From the NCBI GenBank assembly GCA_938022935.1, contig CALIHL010000148.1, forward strand, positions 1-41,361: DNA of 41,361 nt, given 5' to 3'. Under the pieces are notes generated by a model. It searched no databases. It had not been told where the DNA came from and saw only the letters and a program-made list of their open reading frames with translations. Within the stretch, counting starts at the first letter, position 1. Each line of letters starts with the position of its first letter. The translations under genes were made by a program, and so were the position numbers. Shown here one piece after another: positions 26,287 through 37,070 of this stretch. The stretch comes from an uncultured Saprospiraceae bacterium. Its GTDB lineage: Bacteria; Bacteroidota; Bacteroidia; Chitinophagales; Saprospiraceae.

Positions 26287-26853
26287 TTATAATTCTAAGC
26301 AGGCTATATAAGAATCAGAACCTGGTGCCAGCTTGTATTCAAGGATATCTTCTTGGTATTCTTTAGAAGTCCTGAGATGGTTGATGACAAGCCTTCTTAG
26401 GTTCTGACAAAAGAACTTTTTGTCTTCTGATTTTTGCATCATTTTTTTATCTAAAGTCTCATCTTTTGACACTTCATTATTTTCTAATTGTGATGTGAAG
26501 TATGAGATGATTTGAGTTGGGGATAGCTCAGAGGTTGATGTCTTATTTATACTCTTGATATCTTCTGTACATAAGTTGTACCCGTTATAAAATCGACCTT
26601 GATCTTCGTCTGATTTATCAAAGCTGATCATCTTAGATATATAGTCTGCCAGAGCTTCATAAGTCGTCAATGACAATCCCTCTTTCGGCAGAATCGCTTC
26701 AGATATGGCATCTATCCATACTCTTTGATTACTATCAAATGTAAAGTTTTGGGTTGGATCAAACTCAATAGTAAGGCCATCGCTGCATCCAGGAAACAAG
26801 GCTATCCCTGCGGTTAATGCACCAAGACTTCTGATTGCTGTTCTTCTTTTCAT
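26287..26853 (-). CDS. Gluconate 2-dehydrogenase subunit 3-like Tat lipoprotein
   Basis: The small subunit expected to partner the GMC dehydrogenase downstream. The N-terminus has a twin arginine (MKRRTAIRSLGALTAGIALFPGC) and ends in a lipobox-like FPGC with C23, so it looks like a Tat-exported lipoprotein. The rest resembles the Gluconate_2-dh3 family: helical, with VWIDAISEAILPKEG early and FFCQNLRRLVINHLRTSKEYQ late. 188 aa. It probably carries the flavin subunit across the membrane and anchors it; this is inference from the known family pairing. Confidence 0.87.
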   Translation of the reverse strand: MKRRTAIRSLGALTAGIALFPGCSDGLTIEFDPTQNFTFDSNQRVWIDAISEAILPKEGLSLTTYEALADYISKMISFDKSDEDQGRFYNGYNLCTEDIKSINKTSTSELSPTQIISYFTSQLENNEVSKDETLDKKMMQKSEDKKFFCQNLRRLVINHLRTSKEYQEDILEYKLAPGSDSYIACLEL

Positions 26854-26988
26854 ATACAGTTACTTACATCACAATATAGCGATAGATGACCATTAACATA
26901 AAGAGAGACAATTTCAAATGTATACTTGACGTGGTATCGTTGATTTATGCTTTTATTTAGTGACATTTGCCACTCTAATCGTATAAGA

Positions 26989-28251
26989 ATGATTGATACC
27001 TCTACTTCGCATCTGATACCTGTTGAGAACATACAGAAGGCTCGATTGGTTATTAAGGATGTCATCACGCATACTCCACTTGTGCGCAATAGTAATCTGT
27101 CTAAGAAGTACGAATCTAACATTTACCTTAAGAGAGAAGATCTTCAGGTAGTTCGATCGTTCAAGATCAGAGGAGCATATTATAAGATGTCTCAGCTGAC
27201 GAAAGAAGAAGTAGCTAAAGGTATAGTTTGTGCGAGTGCAGGTAATCATGCACAAGGAGTTGCGATGGCTTGCGCCAAATTAGACATTAATGGAGTCATC
27301 TTTATGCCTACCACGACTCCTAAGCAAAAGATCAATCGCGTAGAGCACTTTGGAGAAGGCAAGGTCGAAATCAGAATGACAGGAGACACATTCGATGATA
27401 GCAAGACTACTGCAAAAGCATTTGCCATAGAGCATAATCGGAGCGTAATTCATCCTTTTGATGATGCAGATGTGATAGCTGGCCAAGGTACTTTGGCTAT
27501 AGAAGTATTAGAAGATGCTGAAGTGCCGATTGACTTCCTTTTGGTATCTGTTGGCGGTGGAGGATTGATCGCAGGCATGGCAAGCTACTTTAAGTTACTA
27601 AGTCCACAGACTAAGATCATAGCGGTTGAAGCAAGTGGGGCACCATCACTAAAAGCAGCTTTGGATAAAGGACAAGTTGTGGTGTTAGATGATATCGATG
27701 GCTTTGCTGACGGCATAGCAACAAAGAGTGTTGGGGAGATTCCGCTTAACATATGTAAAGAGACAGTAGATCAGCACATCTTAGTACCTGAAGGTAAAAT
27801 GTGTGCAACGATTCTATCCTTGTATAACGACGAAGCAATCGTCGTAGAACCAGCTTGTGCGAGTACAATAGCCGCGCTCGATGATCTTCAGGAGGAGATC
27901 AAAGGGAAGAATGTAGTATGTGTCCTCAGTGGTGGCAACAATGACATCACGCGGATGGAAGAGATCAAAGAAAGAGCTCTGATGTATGAAGGAAAGAAGC
28001 ATTATTTTATAGTTAGGTTTCCTCAACGTGCCGGAGCACTAAAGGAGTTTTTAGGTTTGTTAGGACCTGATGATGACATCGCAAGATTTGAGTATACCAA
28101 AAAGACGAACCGAGATAGTGGTCCTGCCTTAGTAGGAGTAGAATTGAAAAATCCTAATGACTTCGAAGCCTTAGTAGATCGGATGTCTAAGGCAGGTATC
28201 GACTTTCAACACTTGAACAAGAGTCCGATGTTATTTGAGATGTTGGTATAG
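26989..28251 (+). CDS. ilvA: Threonine dehydratase (threonine ammonia-lyase)
   Basis: Converts threonine to 2-oxobutanoate and ammonia, the first step of isoleucine synthesis, using PLP in the cytosol. The PLP lysine is K59 in SFKIRGAYYK, with ASAGNHAQGVA substrate-loop and SVGGGGLIAG phosphate-loop motifs. The C-terminal 90 residues (YFIVRFPQRAGALKEFLGLLG) form one ACT-like regulatory domain, the shorter Bacillus-type arrangement. I start at ATG 26989 (MIDTSTSHLIP); the frame extends 14 codons upstream without support. 420 aa. Feedback control by isoleucine or valine is likely from the family. Confidence 0.93.
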   Translation: MIDTSTSHLIPVENIQKARLVIKDVITHTPLVRNSNLSKKYESNIYLKREDLQVVRSFKIRGAYYKMSQLTKEEVAKGIVCASAGNHAQGVAMACAKLDINGVIFMPTTTPKQKINRVEHFGEGKVEIRMTGDTFDDSKTTAKAFAIEHNRSVIHPFDDADVIAGQGTLAIEVLEDAEVPIDFLLVSVGGGGLIAGMASYFKLLSPQTKIIAVEASGAPSLKAALDKGQVVVLDDIDGFADGIATKSVGEIPLNICKETVDQHILVPEGKMCATILSLYNDEAIVVEPACASTIAALDDLQEEIKGKNVVCVLSGGNNDITRMEEIKERALMYEGKKHYFIVRFPQRAGALKEFLGLLGPDDDIARFEYTKKTNRDSGPALVGVELKNPNDFEALVDRMSKAGIDFQHLNKSPMLFEMLV

Positions 28252-28271
28252 TAGCACAGCAGCTATTCTAA

Positions 28272-28634
28272 TTATAAAACATGTACCGCTATCAACGCCA
28301 ATGCAGCTGGGATCGTCTGTACATAAAGGATTCTTTTACTTGCAGTCATCGCTCCATATATGCCTGCTATCAATACGCAGCTTAAGAAAAAGATCGCTAT
28401 ATAGAGATTCCAAGGGTGAGTTTTAATCAAGAGCGACCAGATCAGTCCCGCAGCAAGAAATCCATTGTAAAGCCCTTGGTTAGCTGCCATAGACTTTGTT
28501 GGTTCAAATAAATCTTTAGGAAAACTTCTAAATATTTTTGGTCCACGAGATGTCCAAGCGAACATCTCAAACCATAAAATGTAGATGTGTAGTAGAGCGA
28601 TAAAGGCGATCAAGATTGTTGAGACGATGTGCAT
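28272..28634 (-). CDS. DUF1304 family membrane protein
   Basis: A small inner-membrane protein of about 120 aa. Four hydrophobic helices are visible, the first (MHIVSTILIAFIALLHIYILWFEMF) followed by the family-typical W-T-x-R-G-P-K-I-F stretch, then SMAANQGLYNGFLAAGLIW and two further helices. I start at ATG 28634; the frame continues 26 codons upstream into the rsmI end with no family similarity. Function is unknown. It is convergent with ilvA, 20 bases apart. Confidence 0.85.
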   Translation of the reverse strand: MHIVSTILIAFIALLHIYILWFEMFAWTSRGPKIFRSFPKDLFEPTKSMAANQGLYNGFLAAGLIWSLLIKTHPWNLYIAIFFLSCVLIAGIYGAMTASKRILYVQTIPAALALIAVHVL

Positions 28635-28701
28635 GGTGATTATAATTTGACTATGATAGTAAGTATAATAAGATTCCTTTTGAATCGAGCTTATATGAGT
28701 G

Positions 28702-29364
28702 TTATTCTGCACTGATCACTACCACAAACTCTCCTTTTGTATTTCCCGTTTCCAGTTTGGATAACACTTCTGACGTAGTTCCTCTAAATAAAGTCTCATG
28801 AAGCTTGCTGATCTCTTTTACAACAGAGATCAATCTATCTGGACCTATATGTTCATTGGCTTCTTTGAGTAACTTGATGATGCGATGCGTAGATTCATAC
28901 AACACTATCGTACAATCGAGCTGCGACAAAAACTTCCACCTTGTTTGCCTACCTTTTTTATGCGGTAGAAAGCCTTCAAAATAAAACTTGTCGCATGGGA
29001 TACCCGACATCGCCAAAGCGGGAGTGATGGCGTTAGCTCCTGGCAAGCAGCTAACTGGTATATCGTTTTCATGGCAAGCACGAACCAGCAAAAAGCCAGG
29101 GTCAGATATGGCTGGAGTGCCAGCATCTGTGATGAGGGCTATATCCATGTCTTCTTTGAGCATACTAATCACTCGCTCTACAGTGCCATGTTCATTGTGG
29201 GCATGATACGCTTGCATTTTTACGCCGATCTCAAAGTGCTTTAATAACCTCCCTGATGTGCGAGTATCCTCGGCAAGAATAACTTGGACCGACTTCATCA
29301 CCTCGACAGCACGAGTCGTTATGTCTCCAAGATTGCCGATTGGTGTGGGTACGAGGTATAGCAT
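28702..29364 (-). CDS. rsmI: 16S rRNA (cytidine1402-2'-O)-methyltransferase
   Basis: Adds a 2'-O-methyl group to C1402 in the decoding centre of 16S rRNA using S-adenosylmethionine. A tetrapyrrole-methylase fold with MLYLVPTPIGNLGDITTRA, the LAEDTRTSGRLLKHF motif, LITDAGTPAISDPGF, CLPGANAITPALAMSG and FEGFLPHKKGRQ is diagnostic. 220 aa, which is the short Bacteroidota form lacking the extra C-terminal domain of E. coli RsmI. Confidence 0.95.
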   Translation of the reverse strand: MLYLVPTPIGNLGDITTRAVEVMKSVQVILAEDTRTSGRLLKHFEIGVKMQAYHAHNEHGTVERVISMLKEDMDIALITDAGTPAISDPGFLLVRACHENDIPVSCLPGANAITPALAMSGIPCDKFYFEGFLPHKKGRQTRWKFLSQLDCTIVLYESTHRIIKLLKEANEHIGPDRLISVVKEISKLHETLFRGTTSEVLSKLETGNTKGEFVVVISAE

Positions 29365-29543
29365 GGCGTAAATATAGTTGTCAATTTTAACAAAGTGATA
29401 AATGTTAAATTGCGGCCCTTATCGTTACGTATAGTAATGAGAACTGCTTATTCCATAGCATATTTAATTACCAGGGCTTAGAGCTCTTATTTTTTGACGT
29501 ATTCTATATGAAGATATTTATTCGTGAAGGAGGTGTAAGTGGC

Positions 29544-31646
29544 ATGAAGTGGAGAGCTTATATCATGTCTGCTGTGGTGATACTATTTTCTATAGCAGTT
29601 CATGGACAGGTTGACAACGATATCTGCTTTACAGCTACAGTGATAGAGAACCTCGAAGATTTTTGTTCTGTAGGTTTAACGACTGTCGGATCAACGGTTA
29701 GTGATGCTGAAGACCCTTCGTGTTGGCCTGAAAACAGTCCAGGAAGGGATGTTTGGTATTTGTTTACACCAAGAGAAGAGGGATTGCTGCTTCGTTTCTT
29801 CGGGGCCGATCCAGACAACGACTATACCCTTGAGAACTTTACAGTCACTGTTTATGAAGGAAGGTGTAGTGAGCTCACTCAGTTACAATGTAGACCTGAT
29901 AATCCCAATAATGAGTTTGAACGATTATTCAATGAGTTAGCGATAGGTAGGCCTCATTACATCCGCATCTCACACGCTGATAATAACTCTGGTGGAACGT
30001 TTGAGCTATGCCTTAGACAATTCGTTCCGATACCTGAACCTCAACAAGATTGTAACACCGGTGTGGTCCTATGTGATAAGTCTATTTTTGTCGTTGAGAA
30101 GCTGGAGAACGGAGGATTAGATAACTCAGAAGGGGAGAATAGTTGCTTGTGGGAGCCAACAGATAATCAGCCGAGTGAGACGGGTTCTGTATGGTATAAA
30201 TGGACTGCGCTTACGACAGGTACATTGACATTCACATTAACACCCAATAATAATGACCCAAGAGAAGATCTTGATTTTGCTGTTTATAGATTTCCAGGAG
30301 GTTTAACAGATTGTTTTAATAAAGAGGTCGTCTTGTGTATGGCATCAGGAGAGACACAAGGATTAGGGAATGGCAACCTTCCTTGTCTTGGGCCAACAGG
30401 ATTAAGAGCTGGGGATACTGACTTAGTAGAGTTTAGAGGATGCGATCCTGGAGATAATAACTTCTTGGCACCACTCAATATGATCGCTGGCGAGAGCTAT
30501 GGCCTATTGGTCAATAACTTCTCAGAAAGCGGCTTTGGATTTAGTATTGAGTTTGGTGGAACTGGAGAGTTTTTGGGCCCTGAACCTGATTTTGCATTTA
30601 CGGCAGTGGACAATTTCGAATGTGACAAGACGATCACTTTTGAAAATCTTTCTATATCTAATACAGATGACATTGTCTCGCTAAGATGGAGGTTTGGAGA
30701 AGGTGCCATTCCGTTTGAAGCGATGGGAGAAGGACCACATGATGTTATATATGACTCTTTTGGTCCTAAGGTGGCAGTACTTACTGTTGAGACTTCTCGG
30801 GGATGTAGAGTAACCAAGTCTTTAGATATAGAAGTACAATCATGTTGTGCTGATCAAGCGACATTAGAGCTAACTCCAGCGATCACTGACTTGTCATGTT
30901 TTGAGTCGGCGGATGGTGTGATTATGGCTTCTGCAGAAAACGGTACGCCAGAGTACTTATATACTTTAGATGGCGGCCGGTTGTTACCAACCGATATATT
31001 CAATGGGCTTTCAGCTGGTGATTATACTTTGACCGTTTTGGATATGAAGGGGTGTGAGGTTTCAGAGTCGTTTACTATCAATCAACCAGAAGAGATCCAA
31101 CTGACATTGACAGGCCCGACGGACACTGTTCGATTGGGTAGCAGTGGACAGATTACTTCTGATTTCTTTCCAACAGATCGTGATCTTATATATGTATGGA
31201 CTCCGCCCAACGGGTTGAGTTGTGATGACTGCCCTGACCCTGAGGTGACTCCACCAGGGACGACTATTTATAGATTGACAGTTACAGATCAGGATGGCTG
31301 TACGCAACAGATGGATATCTTGATTCAGACGGACAATGTCAAGCCATTCTATGCGCCCAATATTATATCACTATCCGCTTCAGATGTCAATAATGGTTTG
31401 TTTAAAATCTTCAGTAATATCGCGGCAGAAGAGATAGAAGACTTATCTGTATTTGATCGCTGGGGAGGCGAGATGTACAATGTACAGAACATAGGATTTG
31501 AAGATGGAGGCTTTGCTGGTTGGGATGGAAAAATCCAAAATAGCGGAAGAAAAGTGAACCCAGGTGTTTTCGTTTGGGTTGCAAAAGTTAGATTCATTGA
31601 TGGTGACGTCCGGACGTTTGCTGGTGACCTTACAGTTGTAGACTAA
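29544..31646 (+). CDS. Secreted protein with PKD and SprB-like repeats and T9SS type B (gliding-associated) C-terminal domain
   Basis: Exported by Sec and then T9SS. I start at ATG 29544 because AAGGAGGTG lies eight bases before it and it gives a compact signal peptide (MKWRAYIMSAVVILFSIAVHGQ); ATG 29508 is the alternative. Two related N-terminal beta-sandwich units follow (DVWYLFTPREEGLLLRFFG and SVWYKWTALTTGTLTFTL). Next come a PKD domain (FAFTAVDNFECDKTITFENL, then LRWRFGEG) and a SprB-type repeat (LSCFESADGVIMASAENGTP, then GDYTLTVLDMKGC). The C-terminal domain (LSVFDRWGGEMY, GWDGK, NPGVFVWVAKVRF) is the gliding-motility-associated type B signal. Probably an adhesin or surface filament component. 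Only two bases separate it from lptC. Confidence 0.87.
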   Translation: MKWRAYIMSAVVILFSIAVHGQVDNDICFTATVIENLEDFCSVGLTTVGSTVSDAEDPSCWPENSPGRDVWYLFTPREEGLLLRFFGADPDNDYTLENFTVTVYEGRCSELTQLQCRPDNPNNEFERLFNELAIGRPHYIRISHADNNSGGTFELCLRQFVPIPEPQQDCNTGVVLCDKSIFVVEKLENGGLDNSEGENSCLWEPTDNQPSETGSVWYKWTALTTGTLTFTLTPNNNDPREDLDFAVYRFPGGLTDCFNKEVVLCMASGETQGLGNGNLPCLGPTGLRAGDTDLVEFRGCDPGDNNFLAPLNMIAGESYGLLVNNFSESGFGFSIEFGGTGEFLGPEPDFAFTAVDNFECDKTITFENLSISNTDDIVSLRWRFGEGAIPFEAMGEGPHDVIYDSFGPKVAVLTVETSRGCRVTKSLDIEVQSCCADQATLELTPAITDLSCFESADGVIMASAENGTPEYLYTLDGGRLLPTDIFNGLSAGDYTLTVLDMKGCEVSESFTINQPEEIQLTLTGPTDTVRLGSSGQITSDFFPTDRDLIYVWTPPNGLSCDDCPDPEVTPPGTTIYRLTVTDQDGCTQQMDILIQTDNVKPFYAPNIISLSASDVNNGLFKIFSNIAAEEIEDLSVFDRWGGEMYNVQNIGFEDGGFAGWDGKIQNSGRKVNPGVFVWVAKVRFIDGDVRTFAGDLTVVD

Positions 31647-31648
31647 GT

Positions 31649-32206
31649 ATGAGATATATCTTTTTTCTAATTGTACTCCTCTCGGTGTCGCAAGCTTGCC
31701 AGACAAGTGACCCAGTTGTAGCAGATGTGATTGATACAAAAAAGGAGATCGCAACAGACATAGAGCTCTTCTATTCTGATAGTGCGATCACACAATTCAA
31801 GATTATATCGCCAAGAAGAGAATCCTATACCGAAGAGAAGAAGTTAATTGAAGAATATCCACTTGGTATAGATGTCACCTTTTATGATCGAGATCAAAAC
31901 ATTACATCAACGATGAAGGCTCCTTATGCAAAAAGGATCAGTATCGATGGTGTGATGATTATGAGAAGGGCAAGAGATGAGTCGGTCATTTTGGTGAATG
32001 CTAACGGCGATAAATTAACGACCCCAGGCATCGAGTGGAACGAGGTTGAGAATACCCTCAAGACGCGAAAATTTGTCCAGTTGATCAATGCTCGATCTCG
32101 CGATACATCCTACGGTATAGGGTTTGAAGCTTTGGATGATTTTTCAAGATTCAAGATAACGCAACTCAAGGGCAAGAGGAGATATCAGGACCTTACCAAT
32201 GATTAA
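31649..32206 (+). CDS. lptC: LPS export protein LptC
   Basis: A component of the LPS transport bridge that receives lipopolysaccharide from LptBFG. 185 aa. The N-terminus has a lipobox (LLSVSQAC), so this form is a lipoprotein rather than membrane-anchored. The body matches the LptC/DUF1239 jelly roll: FYSDSAITQFKIISPR, then YPLGIDVTFYDRDQNITSTMKAPYAKR, a dispersed strand pattern and a TPGIEWNEVENTLKT segment. It starts two bases after the upstream stop and lies 212 bases before the CorC/GldE gene; lptC next to this transporter family is common in Bacteroidota. Confidence 0.9.
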   Translation: MRYIFFLIVLLSVSQACQTSDPVVADVIDTKKEIATDIELFYSDSAITQFKIISPRRESYTEEKKLIEEYPLGIDVTFYDRDQNITSTMKAPYAKRISIDGVMIMRRARDESVILVNANGDKLTTPGIEWNEVENTLKTRKFVQLINARSRDTSYGIGFEALDDFSRFKITQLKGKRRYQDLTND

Positions 32207-32418
32207 TCTTTGATAGCTTTGATAAGTTTTATACGTTTAAGGGGTTTTATGGGTTTGATACGTTCTTACAAATCTTCTGCTTTCTGTGTTTTGAGTGTTT
32301 ATGTTTTGAGTTCTTATATGAATGGTTGGTCTTTGCTTTTTAACTTGATACTTGAGTTTGATCTTTACGTGAGTTTTGATTGTTTAAGCTTTACCTTGCA
32401 ACATGTTATTTTATAACT
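32207..32418 (+). other. T-rich spacer between lptC and the GldE-like gene
   Basis: About 210 bases strongly biased to T (and G) on the plus strand, with recurring TTTTGAGT/TTTGAT words. A 68-codon frame runs through it but opens with TTG and translates to a low-complexity hydrophobic string, so I do not call a gene. It could hold a promoter, but I saw no exact -7 box. Confidence 0.4.
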
Positions 32419-33690
32419 ATGATCACCCTTTTATTTCTTATCATTTTGTTTTTGGCGTTCTCGGCGTTCTTTTCGGGATCAGAGATAGCCTTTGTATCGG
32501 CGAACAAGTTAGGTGTTGAGATAAAAAGAGAAGACGGGTCAAAGAGAGGTAACATACTGGGTCGGTTCTTTGATAAGCCAGAGGATTTCTTGGGAACCAT
32601 GCTGGTTGGTAATAACATAGCGTTGGTTGTACTCACGACCTTTATGACACAACTTCTGCGACCAGCATTTAGTAGTTGGTTGTCTCCCGATGGTTATGGA
32701 TTTATGTTGGTCAGTACGATATTGATCACATTAGTGGTTCTAGTGTTTGGAGAGTATTTACCTAAGACGATATTCAGATTGTATGCTAACGAGTCATTGT
32801 TCTTTTTTGCTTACCCTCTGAAGTTCTTTAAGTACTTACTTAAGTTGCCGACCTGGGTTATGTTAGGTATGACCAACCAGATTATGAAGTTGTTTGTTAA
32901 ATCTCCAGATAAGAGCCTGACAGAAGCGCTAAGTAGGACGGACTTACATCATTATATAGAAGAAACCGTAGGAGACTTTAATAAGGATATAGACAAAGAG
33001 ATCTTTACCAACGCGTTGAACCTAAATCAGCTTAAAGTAAGAGACTGCTTGGTGCCTCGACCAGAGATCATCCACATAGATAAAAGTGAAAACACAGAAG
33101 AGCTTATCCAACTCTTTAAGGAGACCAAGGTTTCAAGGATTCTGATATCAGATGGTGATATAGAAAATGTAATAGGTTACATTCATCACCAACAGTTGTT
33201 GGACCAACCAAAGAGTTTTCAAAAACTGATCATTGATATTCCATTTGTGCCTGAAGCTATGAATGCTAGGGATCTCATGCTTGCTTTCATAAATCAGAAT
33301 ACCAACCTGGCTTGTGTAGTTGATGAGTTTGGAGGTATAGCGGGGATTATAACTTTAGAAGATATCCTTGAAGAGATCTTTGGTGAGATCGAAGATGAGC
33401 ATGACCAAGAAGAATATGTAGAAACTATAATCTCTGAGAGCGAGTATCTTTTCTCAGGAAGATTGGAAATAGATCATCTTAATGAGACTTATCCTTTATT
33501 GGATTTTCCGGAAGGAGAATATCATACACTATCTGGATACCTCGTTATGACTTCTGGCAATATACCAGAGAAAGAAGGAGATAAGATCGAGATGGATGGC
33601 TACGAGTTTATAATTGAAAAATTGAGCGATACCAAAGTAGAACTCATCCGTGTTATCAAATTAGAATCGGAAGAAGAAGAGGAACTATAA
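32419..33690 (+). CDS. gldE: CNNM/CorC-HlyC family transporter, GldE-like
   Basis: An inner-membrane protein with the DUF21 transmembrane domain (about residues 1-190; LLFLIILFLAFSAFFSGSEIAFVSANK is the diagnostic start). Two CBS domains follow (VRDCLVPRPEIIHIDKSENTEE and VPEAMNARDLMLAFINQ), then the acidic segment LEDILEEIFGEIEDEHD and a C-terminal CorC/HlyC domain. In Bacteroidota this architecture next to gliding genes is called GldE; elsewhere members export Mg2+ or Co2+. I start at ATG 32419; the frame extends 13 codons upstream only through a TTG. 423 aa. The gldE name is by family resemblance, not proof. Confidence 0.85.
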   Translation: MITLLFLIILFLAFSAFFSGSEIAFVSANKLGVEIKREDGSKRGNILGRFFDKPEDFLGTMLVGNNIALVVLTTFMTQLLRPAFSSWLSPDGYGFMLVSTILITLVVLVFGEYLPKTIFRLYANESLFFFAYPLKFFKYLLKLPTWVMLGMTNQIMKLFVKSPDKSLTEALSRTDLHHYIEETVGDFNKDIDKEIFTNALNLNQLKVRDCLVPRPEIIHIDKSENTEELIQLFKETKVSRILISDGDIENVIGYIHHQQLLDQPKSFQKLIIDIPFVPEAMNARDLMLAFINQNTNLACVVDEFGGIAGIITLEDILEEIFGEIEDEHDQEEYVETIISESEYLFSGRLEIDHLNETYPLLDFPEGEYHTLSGYLVMTSGNIPEKEGDKIEMDGYEFIIEKLSDTKVELIRVIKLESEEEEEL

Positions 33691-33704
33691 AGTTCCTCTT
33701 TGAT
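33677..33704 (+). terminator. Hairpin overlapping the stop codon of the GldE-like gene
   Basis: AAGAGGAACT (33677-33686) pairs perfectly with AGTTCCTCTT (33691-33700). The four-base loop holds the TAA stop, and a short T-rich tail follows. It lies between convergent genes and may end transcription from both sides. Confidence 0.6.
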
Positions 33705-33733
33705 TGTAAAGTTATAATGTAGACGATCGGCGC

Positions 33734-35752
<2,019 letters not shown>

Positions 35753-35838
35753 TCATTTTTAAGGATTTCGGGCATGTTAGGCAATGGTTTAACTCTTTGG
35801 TGTCAGAATCTGTTTTTAGATCTCAAAAAAGAAGCTCT

Positions 35839-35894
35839 AACGAGGTCAAATATTAATTCTTCTTTTGATCGCTCAAGAATATTTGCAACGAGGT
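35839..35894. repeat. Inverted repeat bracketed by 8-base direct repeats
   Basis: AACGAGGT occurs at 35839-35846 and 35887-35894. Between the copies, CAAATATT (35847-35854) and AATATTTG (35878-35885) are perfect inverted repeats around a 23-base spacer. It lies in the 282-base gap between gyrB and the acyltransferase gene, which otherwise shows no gene. Confidence 0.6.
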
Positions 35895-35959
35895 TTTTGG
35901 ATATCTCGTATCGTTTGACCCTGCATTTTATGTACTTTCAAGCTGCTTAAATCATCACT

Positions 35960-37048
35960 ATGAAGCGACTTGTATCTCTTGATTTTTTCCGAGGACTGAC
36001 AATTGCCTTGATGATAATTGTTAATTGTCCAGGTAGCTGGTCCTCAGTTTATCCACCATTGCTGCATGCAGAATGGCATGGTGTTACACCTACTGATTTG
36101 GTCTTTCCGTTCTTCTTATTCATAGTAGGTGTTTCTATAGCGCTTGCATACGCGGGCAAGAAGCAATCGGGTAGTGTGAGCCGATCTGCCTACATGAAGA
36201 TTGTGAAGCGCTCCCTGATCATCTTTGGATTGGGCTTATTCTTAGCCTTGTTTCCTAAGTTCAACTTTACTGAGCTCAGAGTAGTTGGCGTATTACAACG
36301 GATCGCTTTGGTGTTCTGCTTTTGCGCCATTCTATATCTTAAGGCCTCTTGGCGTACGCAGCTTTATGTTGGTATAGCCTGCTTATTGGGTTACTTTGTC
36401 GTGATGTGCTTTGTTCCGTTCGGCAGTAGTGTCGCAGGGGCTTTAGAACCTGGAGATAACTTTGCTGCTTGGATAGATCAATATATCACTCCAGGTCGGA
36501 TGTATAAAAAGACATGGGATCCTGAAGGACTGTTTTCTACTATTCCAGCTTTTGGTAACGGTATTGCTGGTTTATTAGTTGGTCGCATCATCTTGGACAA
36601 AAAGAAAAGTAGCCATGTGAAGATCATCTGGATATTCACTGGTGGGCTTGTTTGCTTCTTGATCGGTTATATGTGGGACTATATCTTCCCCGCCAATAAG
36701 CACATCTGGACAAGCTCTTATGTGATGATATCATCGGGGTTGGCGGCACTTTGCCTTGCTGCATCAATGTGGATCATTGATGAGCAAGGATATAGAAAGT
36801 GGACGAAGTTGGGTGTCGTATTTGGGATGAACGCCATCACGGCTTATGTCTTACACAGTGTCTTGCTCAGGTTGTTTTGGATCCCTATCTCTGGTGATCA
36901 AGGTATCCAAGCGCTTTGGATGTCAGGACTCACGAGTATCGGCATTGCACCTAAACTTGTTTCCTTGTTATGGGCTCTAACTTATATGCTGTTTATTTAT
37001 CTGATCGCTTTGGTTCTATATCGCAAGAAGATATTTATTAAGGTTTAG
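35960..37048 (+). CDS. HGSNAT-like membrane acyltransferase
   Basis: A multi-pass inner-membrane protein of 362 aa with about ten hydrophobic helices. The start, RLVSLDFFRGLTIALMIIVN, and the loop LLHAEWHGVTPTDLVFPFFLFIVGVSIAL match the heparan-alpha-glucosaminide N-acetyltransferase-like family (DUF1624/DUF5009). These enzymes move an acetyl group across the membrane onto an amino sugar; the histidine in HAEWHG is the likely acetyl carrier. The bacterial substrate, perhaps a glycan being salvaged or a wall sugar, is not known. Confidence 0.87.
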   Translation: MKRLVSLDFFRGLTIALMIIVNCPGSWSSVYPPLLHAEWHGVTPTDLVFPFFLFIVGVSIALAYAGKKQSGSVSRSAYMKIVKRSLIIFGLGLFLALFPKFNFTELRVVGVLQRIALVFCFCAILYLKASWRTQLYVGIACLLGYFVVMCFVPFGSSVAGALEPGDNFAAWIDQYITPGRMYKKTWDPEGLFSTIPAFGNGIAGLLVGRIILDKKKSSHVKIIWIFTGGLVCFLIGYMWDYIFPANKHIWTSSYVMISSGLAALCLAASMWIIDEQGYRKWTKLGVVFGMNAITAYVLHSVLLRLFWIPISGDQGIQALWMSGLTSIGIAPKLVSLLWALTYMLFIYLIALVLYRKKIFIKV

Positions 37049-37070
37049 ATAGCGGTGCACTTGCTTTAAT

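Noticed and set aside
29425-29448. Possible third copy of the shared leader motif before the type B T9SS gene
   Set aside because: Only TTAC-g-TAT and a scrambled TAAT-g-AGAAC are present; the CCGAGA block is missing and several gaps are needed, so it is within chance.
32210-32416. 68-codon plus-strand ORF after lptC
   Set aside because: TTG start, low-complexity translation of a T-rich spacer; no family and no ribosome site.
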